Origin: Ophiura sarsii
Taxonomy: Eukaryota; Echinodermata; Ophiuroidea; Amphilepidida; Ophiuridae
Assembly (NCBI GenBank): GCA_035610835.1
Contig: CM069447.1
Span: 55,993,048-56,057,047, forward strand
Direction of reading: 5' to 3'
Length of the DNA stretch: 64,000 nt
How positions within the stretch are numbered: the first letter of the stretch is position 1; every line of letters begins with the position of its first letter. The position numbers and the translations under genes were made by a program. The notes below the pieces were generated by a model. The model searched no databases. It was given only the letters and a program-made list of their open reading frames with translations, and had not been told where the DNA came from. Of this stretch, positions 12,427-23,199 are shown one piece after another.

Positions 12427-12643
12427 GAAGGTTGGATTGGATATGGCAGAGGGAATGACCAGCAAAGAATTGGAAACATCAAACAAAAAATAGTTTCGAC
12501 TACCTCATCAGAATAGCCGATGACATAGGGAGCTTTTGAAACACTGTGTCACCTAAAAACGGATCCCTGTAACTGTTTCATAGGACGTAGATAGAGAGGT
12601 AGATGGTGCGGCTGTCATTGGTTTACAGTGAAAAATACCTCAC

Positions 12644-12798
12644 CTTTGTTACAGTTTTTTCCGTGAAATCCTGCTGCGCATGAGCATCCATAAGGATGTG
12701 GAAGACAGAGTAGATATCCACGACATGCTTTTCCATTATGGCCAGTACTTCCTGAACATACAATTCGACCATCTTGACCCATCTGTTGCTTCCATGCA
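12644..12798 (-). pseudogene. Gene B exon 5: Tie-type second EGF module, 1-nt frameshift
   Basis: The 3' part reads [20 protein letters not shown] in one frame, matching the paralogous exon at 63750-63911 ([20 protein letters not shown]). The acceptor side begins HGSNRW in a different frame. The cause is ACCC at 12777-12780, where the paralog has ACCCC. Exon length is 155 nt; 156 would keep the 1-1 phase. The donor is GTGAGG and the acceptor is ..CAACAG. Confidence 0.8.
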
Positions 12799-15700
12799 CT
12801 GTTGATATCATGAAAAACAAAGCCGTACAATATCAGAAAATCAAATGCGTGCTATTGTTTACGAAGAAATTAATTCTTTTAAAAAATGGGCACAGTTTTG
12901 ACATTGTTTGCTCATGGTCAAACAAGCGTATCTCTGGATAGACTCAACAAATTCGACAAAACAAACTGGGCGCACAATTTTTGTCGACTTTGCGCTATTA
13001 CTGTGCTCATTTTCAAATATATACGTTGTATTATGTATTACCCCCCCCCACCCCCCCCCACCCCCCCCCCCACCCCCCCCCCCCCCCACCCCCCCCCCCC
13101 CCCTGGTTATGATACTGCATCGGGCTGCTCTACACATTATCTCACCTGATTTGCAGTTGTTCCCGCTGAATCCAGGCGCACACACACATTCACCAGACCG
13201 TTCATCACATACCCCACCATTAAAGCATACAGGGCATATATTAGTGCAATCAGGTATACCCCATTGGTTGGATCCACATGCTATATAACGTGTTAATAGA
13301 AAATAATATTACGAACTAGATTAAGATGAAGTTAAAATCGAAAGCAACTTATAAGTAGAGGGTAGTATTGCCATTGGAGAAATTCGTCATACTAGACCAT
13401 TTTGCATGACGAATTATAATTAGTCAATCAATGCATGCATGCATGACAAATTGTATGACAAGTTACAATTGGTCATACGAGACCATTCACATATTAACTA
13501 TTATGTTGTTGTCAATTGACACAATAAAGTTTTCAGTGTAGAGTCTTTCTTGTTTGGAGTCCATGGAGAACTCTCGTGTGCAATGTCTGCTGGAGTGTCT
13601 CCTTGGTCGGAGTCCATGGGGAACTCTCGTGTGCAATGTCTGCTGGAGTGTTTGCCTTGATATTTTGGTCTAAGACTCGTGACTGTTCAGGAGAGCACTG
13701 AAGGTGATTTGTGGATTGTTGTTGGCCTTTCGTCATACTTTTCTTGTCAAACAAGGGGACACCATTGGCTTTAGACTGAGTCCTTCAAGTTTTTTTAACT
13801 GAGTTTTGAACGTCTTGTTCTTCCTAATTATGCTTTAATTAAGCATTATCGCAAGCACTTCTGCAAGCTTGCGCAAGGTTAGATTACAACATTACAACCT
13901 TGCAGCGAATGCTTGCACACAATTACAGTAACCATGTACAAGCTTGCACGTCTGTTCGCAACCAGTTAGCACCGCAAGCTTGCAACACCGCAAGCTTGGC
14001 TAGCTGGTTGCAAAAGGTGGTGCAAGCTTGCGCATGTCACATGGTTACCGCAACCTTGCGCGTGCTTTTCCCCGCAAGGCTGTAATGTTCCAAATCTAAC
14101 CTTGCGCAAGCTTGCAACACCGCAAGCTTGCAACACCGCAAGCTTGCAACACCGCAAGCTTGCAACACCGCAAGCTTGCAACACCGCAAGCTTGCAACAC
14201 CGCAAGCTTGCAACACCGCAAGCTTGCAACACCGCAAGCTTGCAACACCGCAAGCTTGCAACACCGCAAGCTTGCAACACCGCAAGCTTGCAACACCGCA
14301 AGCTTGCAACACCGCAACACATAACAGTATAAAAGCCTATCACACAATTATAATGAACGTTTGGAATGTCAAAAACATGTGTATTATCACAAAAAATTGC
14401 CTCAATCATGAGACTTGGTATGGGATATGAACAAGTTTGGACAGGCATAAAACACAATTCTTTTTCAATTCTATTGTTATGCAAAACATGTTGAACCACA
14501 ATATATTGATTTGTACTTGCAAACTAACTGTATTTTGAGTAAAGCGAATCCAGCGGGTATAGATATGAGAAAAATACAAAAAACTCATATTTTTTGTCAT
14601 GATCATCTTTACATCACTGTTAAAAATATCCGTAATTTTTACGGACACAATTTTACAGAATCACTCCGTAAGTAGAAGAATACACCAAAAACAAGAAAAT
14701 GTATGGTAAATTAGTAACATTTACAGAATAAATCCGTAAATAAGCAAGTTTAGTGATAACTTACCTAAATTTACGGAGAATATGTAAATAAAGAACAGAA
14801 TACGGTAACAAATTGTAAATTTACGGGATGGTTTATAAATTGATTACTTTGAGTGACATTTACGGAACCAATTCATGAAATAAGAAAATACCACAGACAA
14901 GCTCCGTAGATTCATGGACAGAATTCAACAACAACAACATTTTATCACAGAAATGTCTGTGATTTTTACGGAACAATCCGTAGGATAGGCTACAATTATA
15001 GTTTCTACACAAGAAAAGAAATAAAAACATTATATATATATATATATATATATTATACTAATTTATTGTAGTACTGTAGTAAAATCATTTAAATGATTGA
15101 GTTTGCTGTTTGTTAGACCACAGCATACTATTTAAAAGTTCTTGGAAGAGTCAATTAGTTGCATGCTGGGATTGCTGACAGCGGCGGGGAAAAGTCCTCA
15201 GGACCACTCACGCAGACTGCATGCACACATACTGTGAAGAATTTAGCAAAAAGTGTAAGATATGTAATTATTGAATTTTTATTGTAAGCATGATAGACTA
15301 TTAACAACACTATCTGTAGTACTTGCATTGACAAATTTGTGCATTTTATGCCGGGATTTTAGGGGTCATGTAAGCTTACATGCTTGCTAATTTTTACGGA
15401 ATTCTGTCATAAAAATACTACCTCTTTCTGTTAAATTTCCGTAAATAAACATTTGTAAAATTTAAGAATCAAAAAAGTGTCCGCGCGGCAGCACATTTTC
15501 CGCAACACAATTTTAGGTTTCGTACATATTTTTACGTAATTCTGTCGTAAAAATGCTACCGAGTACCGACTTTCCATAAATAAGCATCCGTAAAATTTAC
15601 GGAACCAAAAAAAAGGGTCCGCAGCAACAACATTTCCTGACACCGTTTCCGGTTCCGTAATTATTTTTACGGAATTCTGTCCTAAATATGCTACCCCTTT

Positions 15701-18700
15701 CCGTAAATAAGCATCCGTAAAATGTACGGAACATAAAAAAGTTTCCGGCAGCAAAATTTCCAGACACCATTTTCGGTTCCGCAACTAATTTTTACGGAGT
15801 TCTGTCGTACATTTACAGAATTCTGTAATTTTACGGACCCCGAAAACGTGTCTGGAAATTTTGCTGCCGGAGGTTTTTTTAACAGTATAGGCCTATAGTC
15901 TTGAGAACTGTGTGTGCAATAACCATTCCTCCGTAGGCATGTATGCAAGGGCGTAATCCTGTTTTGAAAAGTGTGTGGGGGGGGACACGAGTGGCGGTTC
16001 ATGGGTGTACCGATTAACAATCGGCGCGCCAAATTTTGTTGCATGATGCTCAGAAAATAAGAGCGGGGGGTGTTTTACACAAAACGAGCTCGAAAAATGG
16101 TCCATGTAATGTAAGTTGTCATAATGCCTTGGTCATGTGGGAAAAAGTGTACTTTAGGTCCCAGATACTGGTATACCAGAATCGTTCAATACTGGAACAT
16201 AAAAGTTGCCAGTATCGGTCGATACTGGTACGATTTTACTGTTCCAGTATCGGTCGATACTGGAACACCAAATTGTGTTCCAGTATTGACCGATTCTGGA
16301 ACATTTTTATGTTCCAGTATCGGTCGATACTGGTACACTTGATACCAATGAGATTTGTCCCAGTATCGAACGATACTGGTACATAATGTTGTTCCAGTAT
16401 CGCCCGATACTGGGACATTTTATATGTGCTAGTGTCGACCGATACTGGAACACTGACTTTGTACCAGTATCGGTCGATACTGGGTGTTCTAGTATCGGAC
16501 GATACTAGTACATTCCAGAATCTGGGACCTAAAGTACACTTTTTCCTATTTTATATTTGCTTGTATACCCATGTATACCCCACTGAGGTAGTAAAGGTAT
16601 ACATTTTCTGAAGGGAAATTGCATGAGGAAACTAAATATGCCATTAAAATTATAGTACGACCAATAACTAAAATGGTATGATCAGAAATGTTTTTTATTT
16701 TCAATTTGAGATCCATATATTTGTTATACCTACCCCTATCATTATTTACTTTACATATTTGAATTCCTCATGAAATTACCCATTAGATGATATATTGTCA
16801 AAGTTACTACGTCGGTATGGTAATTATACCGGCTAGTGAATATCTCGATGAACCCTTCCCTGATATAAACTGCATTTCTGAATTCCTCTAGTTACAAGCT
16901 TTCCAAAAATGTATACTTTTGCTATCATAGGTTGAAAACTGTTTCTGTTATAGTCATTTTTATAAATCCGGTAAATTGAGGCTGATTATTCATGTTGACT
17001 GTGTAGCAAATAGGAAGAAAGCTGATGATCATGGTCTTATCCATAATTAATCAGTTGTTACAAATGGTTGACAAGTCTGTTGAACCGCATACTTTTAGAC
17101 TACTAAATATACTTTAAAATGGGAACAAAATGGTGTTTGTAACACTTAGGGGATGACTAGTTATTGTAAAAAGAACAAAGCATGGGATTGTCCCCATTGA
17201 GTTTGTACAGGCGGCACCGCTCCGGCGGCACCCCTTAGCACCACCCCTGGTCCCCAAACATCAAACAGCTGTATCTTTCTTTCTGTGTTAGCTATACGAA
17301 TGCCGTTTTGCAGGCAGATAGCTTGTTATTAGGGCTTTAAAATGATACCAAATTTGTTGAGATAGCTGTTGATGGTTTTAAAAATATTGAGGAAAATGAC
17401 AGCATGAAACTAAAAAAATGTAACGGCACCACCCTATTGGGAGGCGAGTTCATAACGCGTGACCCTATACACACTACATCCGGCGAACGGGCGAAACACA
17501 AAGGGCATTTTAAGGTTTTTGTAAGGATTTTCTTTAAAAAGAATTGCGCCAGCCCCCTATAGCTACGCCACTGTGTTAGGGGGTGTTTGACTTTTGAAAA
17601 TATGCAATGAAAATGGTGCAATTTGTTGCATACTTTTTACCAAATTGTTGACGAATATGTGTTCAAAATAATCAAATGAGATGTGTATAATGGGCGACTA
17701 TCACGAGACAAATGACATTGACCGCCATTATAACATTATAACCTATTGAATTTCGACATCGGTCACTGATGATATTGCCGCTCCCGGCGCTCCGTGTAAG
17801 TCTGCATGTTTTGCATTCCTTTCCATCTTCTTGTAGACTAAATCACTTAGTTTTGTGGCGGTGTTACCTTCGCCAATAGGCCTACATATGCATAAACACC
17901 GTGGATGCGTAGTAACAAATGACCGACTGATTCACACTATATGAGTGTTTACAGTGATAACTAAAGATTGACTAATTTAACATGGAACCTCCGCGGGACG
18001 CGTGCAGACATTTTAATTTTGTAACTAAAATGGTCCAGAAATCGTTCCTAAAGCCATCTTGTTAAGCTTAAATAACATGACAAATAATAAGCATAGAAAC
18101 TAATTATAATTAATGGTCCACACAACGCTCCTGAAGCCATCTTGTTAAGCTTAAATAATGAAACATAGAAACTAATTCGCGTGCAGCGCGTAAAAATTGA
18201 CAATTGTAACATTCAAAAAGGTCCATAAAAACGTGCCTGTAGCCATTTTATAAAGATTGAATCATTTAACATGGAACATCCGCGCGAAGCGCGCAAACAC
18301 TTTAAATTTTGTAACTAAAATGGTCCAGAAATCGTTCCTGAATCCATCTTATTAAGCATAAATAACATGAAAAATATAAACATAGAAACTAAGTCTGTTC
18401 TTGCTAAGCTTAAATAACATGAATAAGGAAACATTGAAACTAATTCGAGCGCAGCGCTCACAAATTTCCAGTTTTTACTGAGCTAAAATGGTCCAGAAAA
18501 CGCTCCTGAAGCAATCTTGGTAAATGAAACATAGAAACTAATTCGCAACAATATTGTAACATTCAAAAGGTCCAGAAAAACGTGCTTGTAGCCATTTTAT
18601 AAAAATTGAAACTTAAGTTGTGTTAATCAAATGGTCCAGTAACGTTTCTGAAGCCATCTTGTTAAGCTTAAATAACATGAAAAATATCAACATAGAAACT

Positions 18701-21700
18701 AATTCTAGTCCCCCCCCCCCCACCCCACTATCTGCTATTATGCCCCCCCCCTTTTTTGTTGGGGTTGTGGGACGTGCCCCCCCCCCCCCCCCCCCCCCCC
18801 ACCACGTATATGACGCCTCTGAATATTGCGGGTCAGGTAAAAGTTCATAGTTTCAGATCATTTCAAGTATCCGATAAATTATGACATAGCTTCTATTAAT
18901 AACTGTGATATTTTGTTATAAATCTACCTCTCACGACCAGTTGAATTATTGCGTGTTTCCCTTCTCTGCGATGTTTGTCCTGGTGACATTCATATATGCC
19001 TCCATTCTGAACTTGAACATTAGTAATCTGTACACTCTGTTGGCCATTCCATTTTCCGATGAAGCCACTTCCATTATGTCGCCATCTTAGATCCGCAAGT
19101 GTAGTATCCGTTGAAGTAGTAACATCCAATGTTACAGTGTCTCCTTCGTTAACGGTTTGTGAGATTCTGTCAGGAGTTATAACACCTTGATGTGATCATG
19201 GTGATAGGGCGAAACAGACGTTTATTAAATGTTCAAATGTCAATATTATAAGTTCCATGAGTTGGTCATTGAGGGAAACAAAATATTCTTTACATACGGC
19301 CAACATATAATTTTCAATATCTTAACCAAACAGTGATGGAAATACCTGTAACCGACTATGTAGCTTGATGTATGGGCTTTCAAATGACATATTTAGTTGT
19401 TGAGTTAATCGAGAGCGATGCAGTGGCGTACGCAGTGGGCCCTGAAATAACCCCGTCGGAAAAAACGACCCTCCGTCGGTAGATTTTCGATTTTGACCAT
19501 GCGATTTTTTCGGCCGTTCATGCTGACAACTTCACCCCCCCCCCCCCCCCCCCCCCCACTTATCAAGATTTCGGGTACAACGTGCCTTTCGTCGGTATAA
19601 CTATGGTCCCCCCCACCCCCCCCCCCCCCCGTTTCCAAAAGCTGGGTACGCCACTGGAGCGATGCATGACTCGTCATCAAAAATGCGACGCCGCCACCAT
19701 TATTCGGAGGTGAGTTCAAAACACATGGCCATACCTAAACAAGATTGGCGGAGAAATTATTTAATTTATAGAATAAAGATATTGTTTTAAGACCGTACCC
19801 GTGTTATGGAATCAAACTATAAACGCACTGCAGCGCGAGGTTGGTCACGTTAATAAATGTACACCGAAATTTGTCTCATATAAATGTCGCCTATTTCTCT
19901 GAGAACCAATGAGAATTGCTTAAACATTCTTAGCTGACGTTGCTTTTAAACACGGAGTCAATACATGTATTGTAAACACAACAGTCGTCTGTGAATCATT
20001 GCAGTATTAGTGTAATAATATGTATTGTAATTTCACTTACAGTTTTCACCTGATTCTCGTGCTTATAACGCAGAAATTATTGAGATGCTGCGCAATCTGT
20101 ACATAGCGCATGATCCAGTGTGGGTTTTGAATTGGCCGCTTCGGGTACACGCAGCTCGTTGGCAAAAGGTGACTACTTGTGTGCATGGCTGTCAATATCG
20201 CCAGCTACCCAAACAAAACCCACTTAAATGTATCCCGTTCATAACGGGAGTTCTCCATCAGTTGTAGTTTTGTATTTTCAACTGAGGATTTCTTTACCTA
20301 CATTTTAAGCGCTAAATCGGTTCTACCTCCATGTAAGGTGTCACGAAACTAGTCTAGGGTGAAAACTTCATTCTTGGATTATAAGCTTTATTTAGTATAA
20401 TCCCCCAATGAGGTCTTTACCCTAGACTAAACTCTGCCTCCCTTACATTACATTGTACTACAATATTCTGAGAAATAACTTAAGTATAATTTAATGGTAT
20501 GCCTTGAATTAAAATTATGATTTGATGTGAATGCCTTACTGTTAGAAGCCATGATTGTTGCTGTAATCCTTTCCCTAATGTTATCTCTCTGAGCCTCACA
20601 GTAAAATGCACCGATTCTCTTTCCCCCATCTGACTGTGGCATATTTAACAGCTTGGCTGTCGTTTGTTGGTGATCAATTGGATAAGAGTGGGGTGGAAGC
20701 TGTTCTCCAGCGCCTGTGTTTGTCACACGTCCGAATGTCACCGTGGCACCAGTGTCATCTCCACTTTTATATCCACCGATATAGAAACTATTGTCTCCTG
20801 AGATATCTATCCTTGGTTTGTTAACTAAACAAGTGAAATCCAGTACGCCATTGACACCTGTATGAATACAAATCATAAACACTTTAAACAACTTCAGAAA
20901 TAGGTGGAAAACATCAATTCCATCAAGAAACGCCACCAAAGTAAACAGGGAGGATCTAGAAGGGATTTCCCTGTTTGTTAGTTGAAGAACTACATGTGTA
21001 TATTTCCATTCACGAAAATCGTTATTTTCATTAATAAAATCAGATCAATATCCAGTCGCTAGTCTTATTGAGTCTTCATATTCACACTTGCACACAGTTT
21101 TTAAAGTAAAAATCCATTCGCCGTTACCCTGTGAAACAGTTGTTAACATAACTTAAATCAAGAAAATTTCATCAGTGTATCGTCAGCCCGCTTCGATAGG
21201 CAGATTGTACTAATGATGACAATTATTGTTTAAAATGGGTCATATTAACTCGTATTAGGCATATAACACGCCACATATAAAGGAATATCCCCAACCTAAT
21301 TCTATCCAATAGTTACTGCTCCTGTTGAAATTCACCTGCACTGTTCATGTTGCTATTCAACATATCGTCAGCCAGCTTCGATAATTGCCTAACTCACTTT
21401 TCATACTTTTGTTGTTTTCTAAGAACTAGAAAAAAATGAGTTAGGCAATTATTGATGCAGGCTGACGATATGCACAACTTCTTTTTCGCATATTATAACG
21501 AAATAGCTGTCTAACGTTGATAAAAAGCTAATATTGATTGGAAATGAATTGATTGCTTTTCAATAAAATATCGGTCAAAAGTACACACCAAATCGCACCA
21601 AATGGGTTAAAAAATTGAAGATTTTCCAATTATGAGGGGGCACACCCGGGGGGCACATCCCCCTCAGACTCCGCCTGTCAGCGTTACCATGGAAGGCGGT

Positions 21701-22247
21701 TCTTCGCACCGCTTTGTTAAGTAACTTTTGGGATAACCTTGATTTAGCCAACCCCCCCCCCCCTATACAAATTCCCTGACGCCGCCCCGGTGTACGTCAG
21801 GTCCCTTTCACGATTTCCACGCTTAGATGTTCCTACAGTTGGATCTGATGTCTCTTCATCATCACGATCATTATCACATTCATCTTTTGATTCTTGTCAA
21901 AATGTTGTCCAAAGACGATATTGGCTATATTTACGACTACACCTGAGAGGTCACTTGGACTGCCTTTATAAATCGGCAAAGCACTGTACAGTACATCTTA
22001 TTAATTATTCGTTAATATAATTATATTTTATCACGTTTATGCGTGGCTAAAAGTGACGGTTAATTTGCTTTTTTGGACAAAAATTCATGAAAAATGAATC
22101 CGGCTCTCACTTTGGTTTGTAGTGATAGGTGCATTTCAATGGTCCATATATAATACATTGGTGTAACAACAAATGAAAAATATACTTACTTGTTATGTGT
22201 GTCATAACATAAAATACCACCAATCCAGTCAGTATTAACATATCCAT
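12644..22247 (-). CDS. Gene B: Tie-like receptor, N-terminal exons (signal peptide, Ig, Ig, EGF, EGF)
   Basis: The exon chain on the minus strand is 22190-22247, 20540-20857, 18928-19185, 13146-13280 and 12644-12798. All introns are GT-AG and phase 1. The order signal peptide, Ig-like with GAFYCEA, Ig-like with GIYECHQ, EGF of the type [20 protein letters not shown], and EGF of the type [16 protein letters not shown] follows the N-terminus of vertebrate Tie1/Tie2. Those are angiopoietin receptors of the plasma membrane. I see FN3, transmembrane or kinase exons nowhere between 12644 and position 1. They may lie beyond the edge or in the gap, or the gene may be a truncated duplicate. The last exon is one base short and breaks the frame, so this is either a pseudogene or an assembly error. 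Confidence 0.75.
13039..13103. repeat. Poly-C tract interrupted by A in a gene B intron
   Basis: Runs of C separated by single A residues between exons 5 and 4 of gene B. The proline- and glycine-rich frames here are artefacts of the tract. Confidence 0.9.
13146..13280 (-). CDS. Gene B exon 4: first Tie-type EGF module
   Basis: 135 nt, phase 1-1, donor GTGAGA, acceptor TATATAG. It encodes [12 protein letters not shown], then [20 protein letters not shown] and SGNNC. The cysteine pattern and the W-G-x-x-C opening match the first EGF module of Tie receptors directly after the second Ig domain. Confidence 0.88.
13552..13660. repeat. Two-copy direct repeat, about 53 bp
   Basis: GGAGTCCATGG..GAACTCTCGTGTGCAATGTCTGCTGGAGTGT occurs at about 13556 and again at about 13609. 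It lies in gene B intron sequence. Confidence 0.75.
13840..14320. repeat. 16-bp tandem array of the palindrome GCAAGCTTGC
   Basis: Thirteen near-perfect copies of GCAAGCTTGCAACACC start at 14106 and continue every 16 bp to 14298. The same palindromic word is scattered on the left flank (13862, 13936, 13974-14000, 14022). Overlapping frames of about 70-100 codons on both strands arise from the array and are not genes. Confidence 0.95.
14616..15886. mobile_element. MITE-like element with ACTGTTAAAAA termini and CCGTAAA/TTTACGG words
   Basis: The ends ACTGTTAAAAA (14616) and TTTTTTAACAGT (to 15886) are inverted. The interior repeats TTTTTACGGAATTCTGT and CCGTAAAATTTACGG in both orientations many times. 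A (TA)n tract lies at 15030-15053. There is no transposase frame. It lies in the intron between gene B exons 3 and 4. Confidence 0.6.
16140..16546. mobile_element. 407-bp MITE containing a ladder of ten near-palindromes
   Basis: The inverted termini GGAAAAAGTGTACTTTAGGT / ACCTAAAGTACACTTTTTCC (16140-16160 and 16526-16546) bound ten copies of the 20-mer CCAGTATCGGTCGATACTGG or variants. Copies start at 16176, 16209, 16244, 16280, 16314, 16360, 16394, 16429, 16464 and 16489. Most are 33-36 bp apart. Each copy has 9-bp inverted arms around two variable central bases. No protein is implied. Confidence 0.9.
17410..17575 (-). mobile_element. hAT-like MITE end on the minus strand
   Basis: On the minus strand this begins at 17573 with CAGTGGCGTAGC, the same terminus as at 11979 and 19421. 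The stretch ACC..CTATTGGGAGGCGAGTTCA at 17428-17450 also resembles 19692-19715, so two related repeats lie in this part of the gene B intron. The far end was not found. Confidence 0.5.
17980..18700. repeat. Degenerate tandem array (ATGGTCCAGAAA..GCCATCTTG..AAACATAGAAACTAAT)
   Basis: The word AATGGTCCAGAAA followed by GAAGCCATCTTGTTAAGCTT, then AACATAGAAACTAATTC, recurs at about 18030, 18114, 18328, 18487 and 18630. Variant half units lie between. Spacing is irregular, 80-170 bp. Intronic. Confidence 0.7.
18928..19185 (-). CDS. Gene B exon 3: second Ig-like domain
   Basis: 258 nt, phase 1-1, acceptor ATCAAG, donor GTAGAT. It encodes an Ig-like strand set: [18 protein letters not shown], then [13 protein letters not shown] and HAIIQLVVR, followed directly by the EGF exon beginning ACG. 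The position and the C-terminal VVR before a W-G EGF module match Tie2 Ig2. The donor is weaker than the others. Confidence 0.82.
19413..19664. mobile_element. Complete non-autonomous hAT-type MITE with 8-bp target duplication
   Basis: The element occupies 19421-19656 (236 bp). It begins CAGTGGCGTACGCAG and ends CTGGGTACGCCACTG, giving 15-bp inverted termini with one mismatch. Both sides carry the 8-bp duplication GAGCGATG (19413-19420 and 19657-19664). An 8-bp duplication with CAG..CTG ends is the hAT signature. The interior holds poly-C tracts and no frame. Confidence 0.92.
19769..19940. mobile_element. Fragment of the AATAAAGGTATT MITE family
   Basis: It shares AATAAAGATATTGTTTTAAG, GACCGTACCCGTGTTA, ATGTCGCC, TTTCTCTGAGAACCAATGAG and CTTAGCTG with 38051-38588. 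Confidence 0.7.
20334..20452. repeat. Short foldback (about 118 bp)
   Basis: ATGTAAGG..TAGTCTAGGGT on the left pairs with ACCCTAGACTA..CCTTACAT on the right. It ends about 90 bp beyond the donor of gene B exon 2. Confidence 0.7.
20540..20857 (-). CDS. Gene B exon 2: first Ig-like domain (Tie-type)
   Basis: 318 nt, phase 1-1, acceptor CATACAG, donor GTAAGG. It starts [18 protein letters not shown] and ends [20 protein letters not shown]. The pair C..C with GAFYCEA near the end corresponds to the first Ig-like domain of Tie2 (SLTC..GAYFCEG). It joins the signal peptide exon by completing an AGT codon. Confidence 0.85.
21361..21472. repeat. Short hairpin MITE (about 112 bp)
   Basis: ATATCGTCAGCC..ATAATTGCCTAACTCA pairs with TGAGTTAGGCAATTAT..GGCTGACGATAT. 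A solitary terminus (ATCGTCAGCCCGCTTCGATA) is also present at 21180. Confidence 0.85.
22190..22247 (-). CDS. Gene B exon 1: start codon and signal peptide
   Basis: ATG at 22247. It encodes [19 protein letters not shown], a hydrophobic secretion signal, then splices at GTAAGT in phase 1. The next exon supplies GT to complete a serine codon. An alternative start at the second ATG (MLIL..) would leave the signal intact. Confidence 0.8.
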
Positions 22248-22360
22248 TTGTAAAGTCTTAACAGGACGACACTCAGCGACAAAATGTGAGTTACTCTCTG
22301 TACGTATTGCTTGTTGTCAAGTTTTAATTTGGCAATTAAAACTTTCAATATTAGTTTCTA

Positions 22361-22377
22361 TTTTATTATAAAATATT
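22361..22377 (-). promoter_or_regulatory. Possible TATA-like element upstream of gene B
   Basis: On the minus strand the sequence reads AATATTTTATAATAAAA, about 115-130 nt upstream of the gene B ATG. The composition is AT-rich throughout, so this is only suggestive. Confidence 0.2.
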
Positions 22378-22609
22378 CATACATGTGATGTAACTCATTA
22401 TAAACTTCAGGGACTATCCCTTTCGTTCACCAATTCGTTATCTTTCAAAAAGGAACTAAATTATGATGGGTTGGTTGGTTAGTTAGCTATGTCCATTATA
22501 ATGTCTACGCGAACGACATTCTTGACGTCAAATAAATTACGGAGTCACCGTTTTGTGTCATCGATGTCATGTGTAACCAAAAATTGATAAAACAACTAAG
22601 CAACCATTA

Positions 22610-22830
22610 ACCCTAACTCTCCTGGAACCTACGATTCTCCACGAGCCTGCTACGGAATTGATTGGATGACGTCATCGTCTGAACTGACATGTGGGTATGA
22701 AATCGCTGCCCTCGGCATCCTGGGGAGCTTAGCTAAGTTTTGGGGGACGTGGCGGTGGTGTGCGGATGGTCCGGAATCGAATACGGGTGGTTAGGGTTGT
22801 TAAAGGAGGTTTCCAGCAAGCACCATTGTG
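22610..22830 (+). mobile_element. SINE-like repeat, sister of 46630-46920
   Basis: It shares CTACGATTCTC, GATGACGTCATC, AAATCGCTGCCC and a tRNA-like middle (AGCTTAGCTAAGTT..GGTCCGGAATCGAATAC) with the copy at 46630-46920. Decayed A- and B-box-like words suggest a tRNA-derived Pol III origin. Confidence 0.55.
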
Positions 22831-23199
22831 CATCAGGTTTATTAAAAACTGTTCTTGCAGCAAATACAAAGTAGCTGAATTACAACAATTTTACAATTTT
22901 ACACATAAAAATATAATGATTAAAGGAAACAATATAATCTACTAAAATTAATTACATGAACCCAATCTTCACACTCACCGAATACCACTAAACAACCAGC
23001 ACTCAAAAACACGCATTCACACCATTCAGACTCGGCTCATTCATTTATTCATTGATATAGGAATACATACAATAAAAATACATTATAGTTATAATATAAA
23101 AGTCCATTAGATTATAGAATATTGCACATAGAATAATTGTTAGAATCATATGTTAGAAAAAAATCGCGTAGATATTTAAAACATAACATTATCTATATA

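Noticed and set aside
11924..12486. Long frames crossing 12190-12289
   Set aside because: They read through the N gap and a 20-bp repeat, so there is no real coding evidence.
1..12600. Downstream exons (FN3, transmembrane, kinase) of gene B
   Set aside because: No EGF, FN3 or kinase signature was found on the minus strand in this interval.
13966..14499. 177-codon frame with repeated CGVASLR
   Set aside because: Generated by the 16-bp GCAAGCTTGC array. Equivalent frames exist on both strands.
16176..16508. CRISPR-like array of regularly spaced dyads
   Set aside because: The repeats are bounded by MITE inverted ends, the spacers are short and AT-rich, and the window is clearly animal DNA. 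There are no cas genes.
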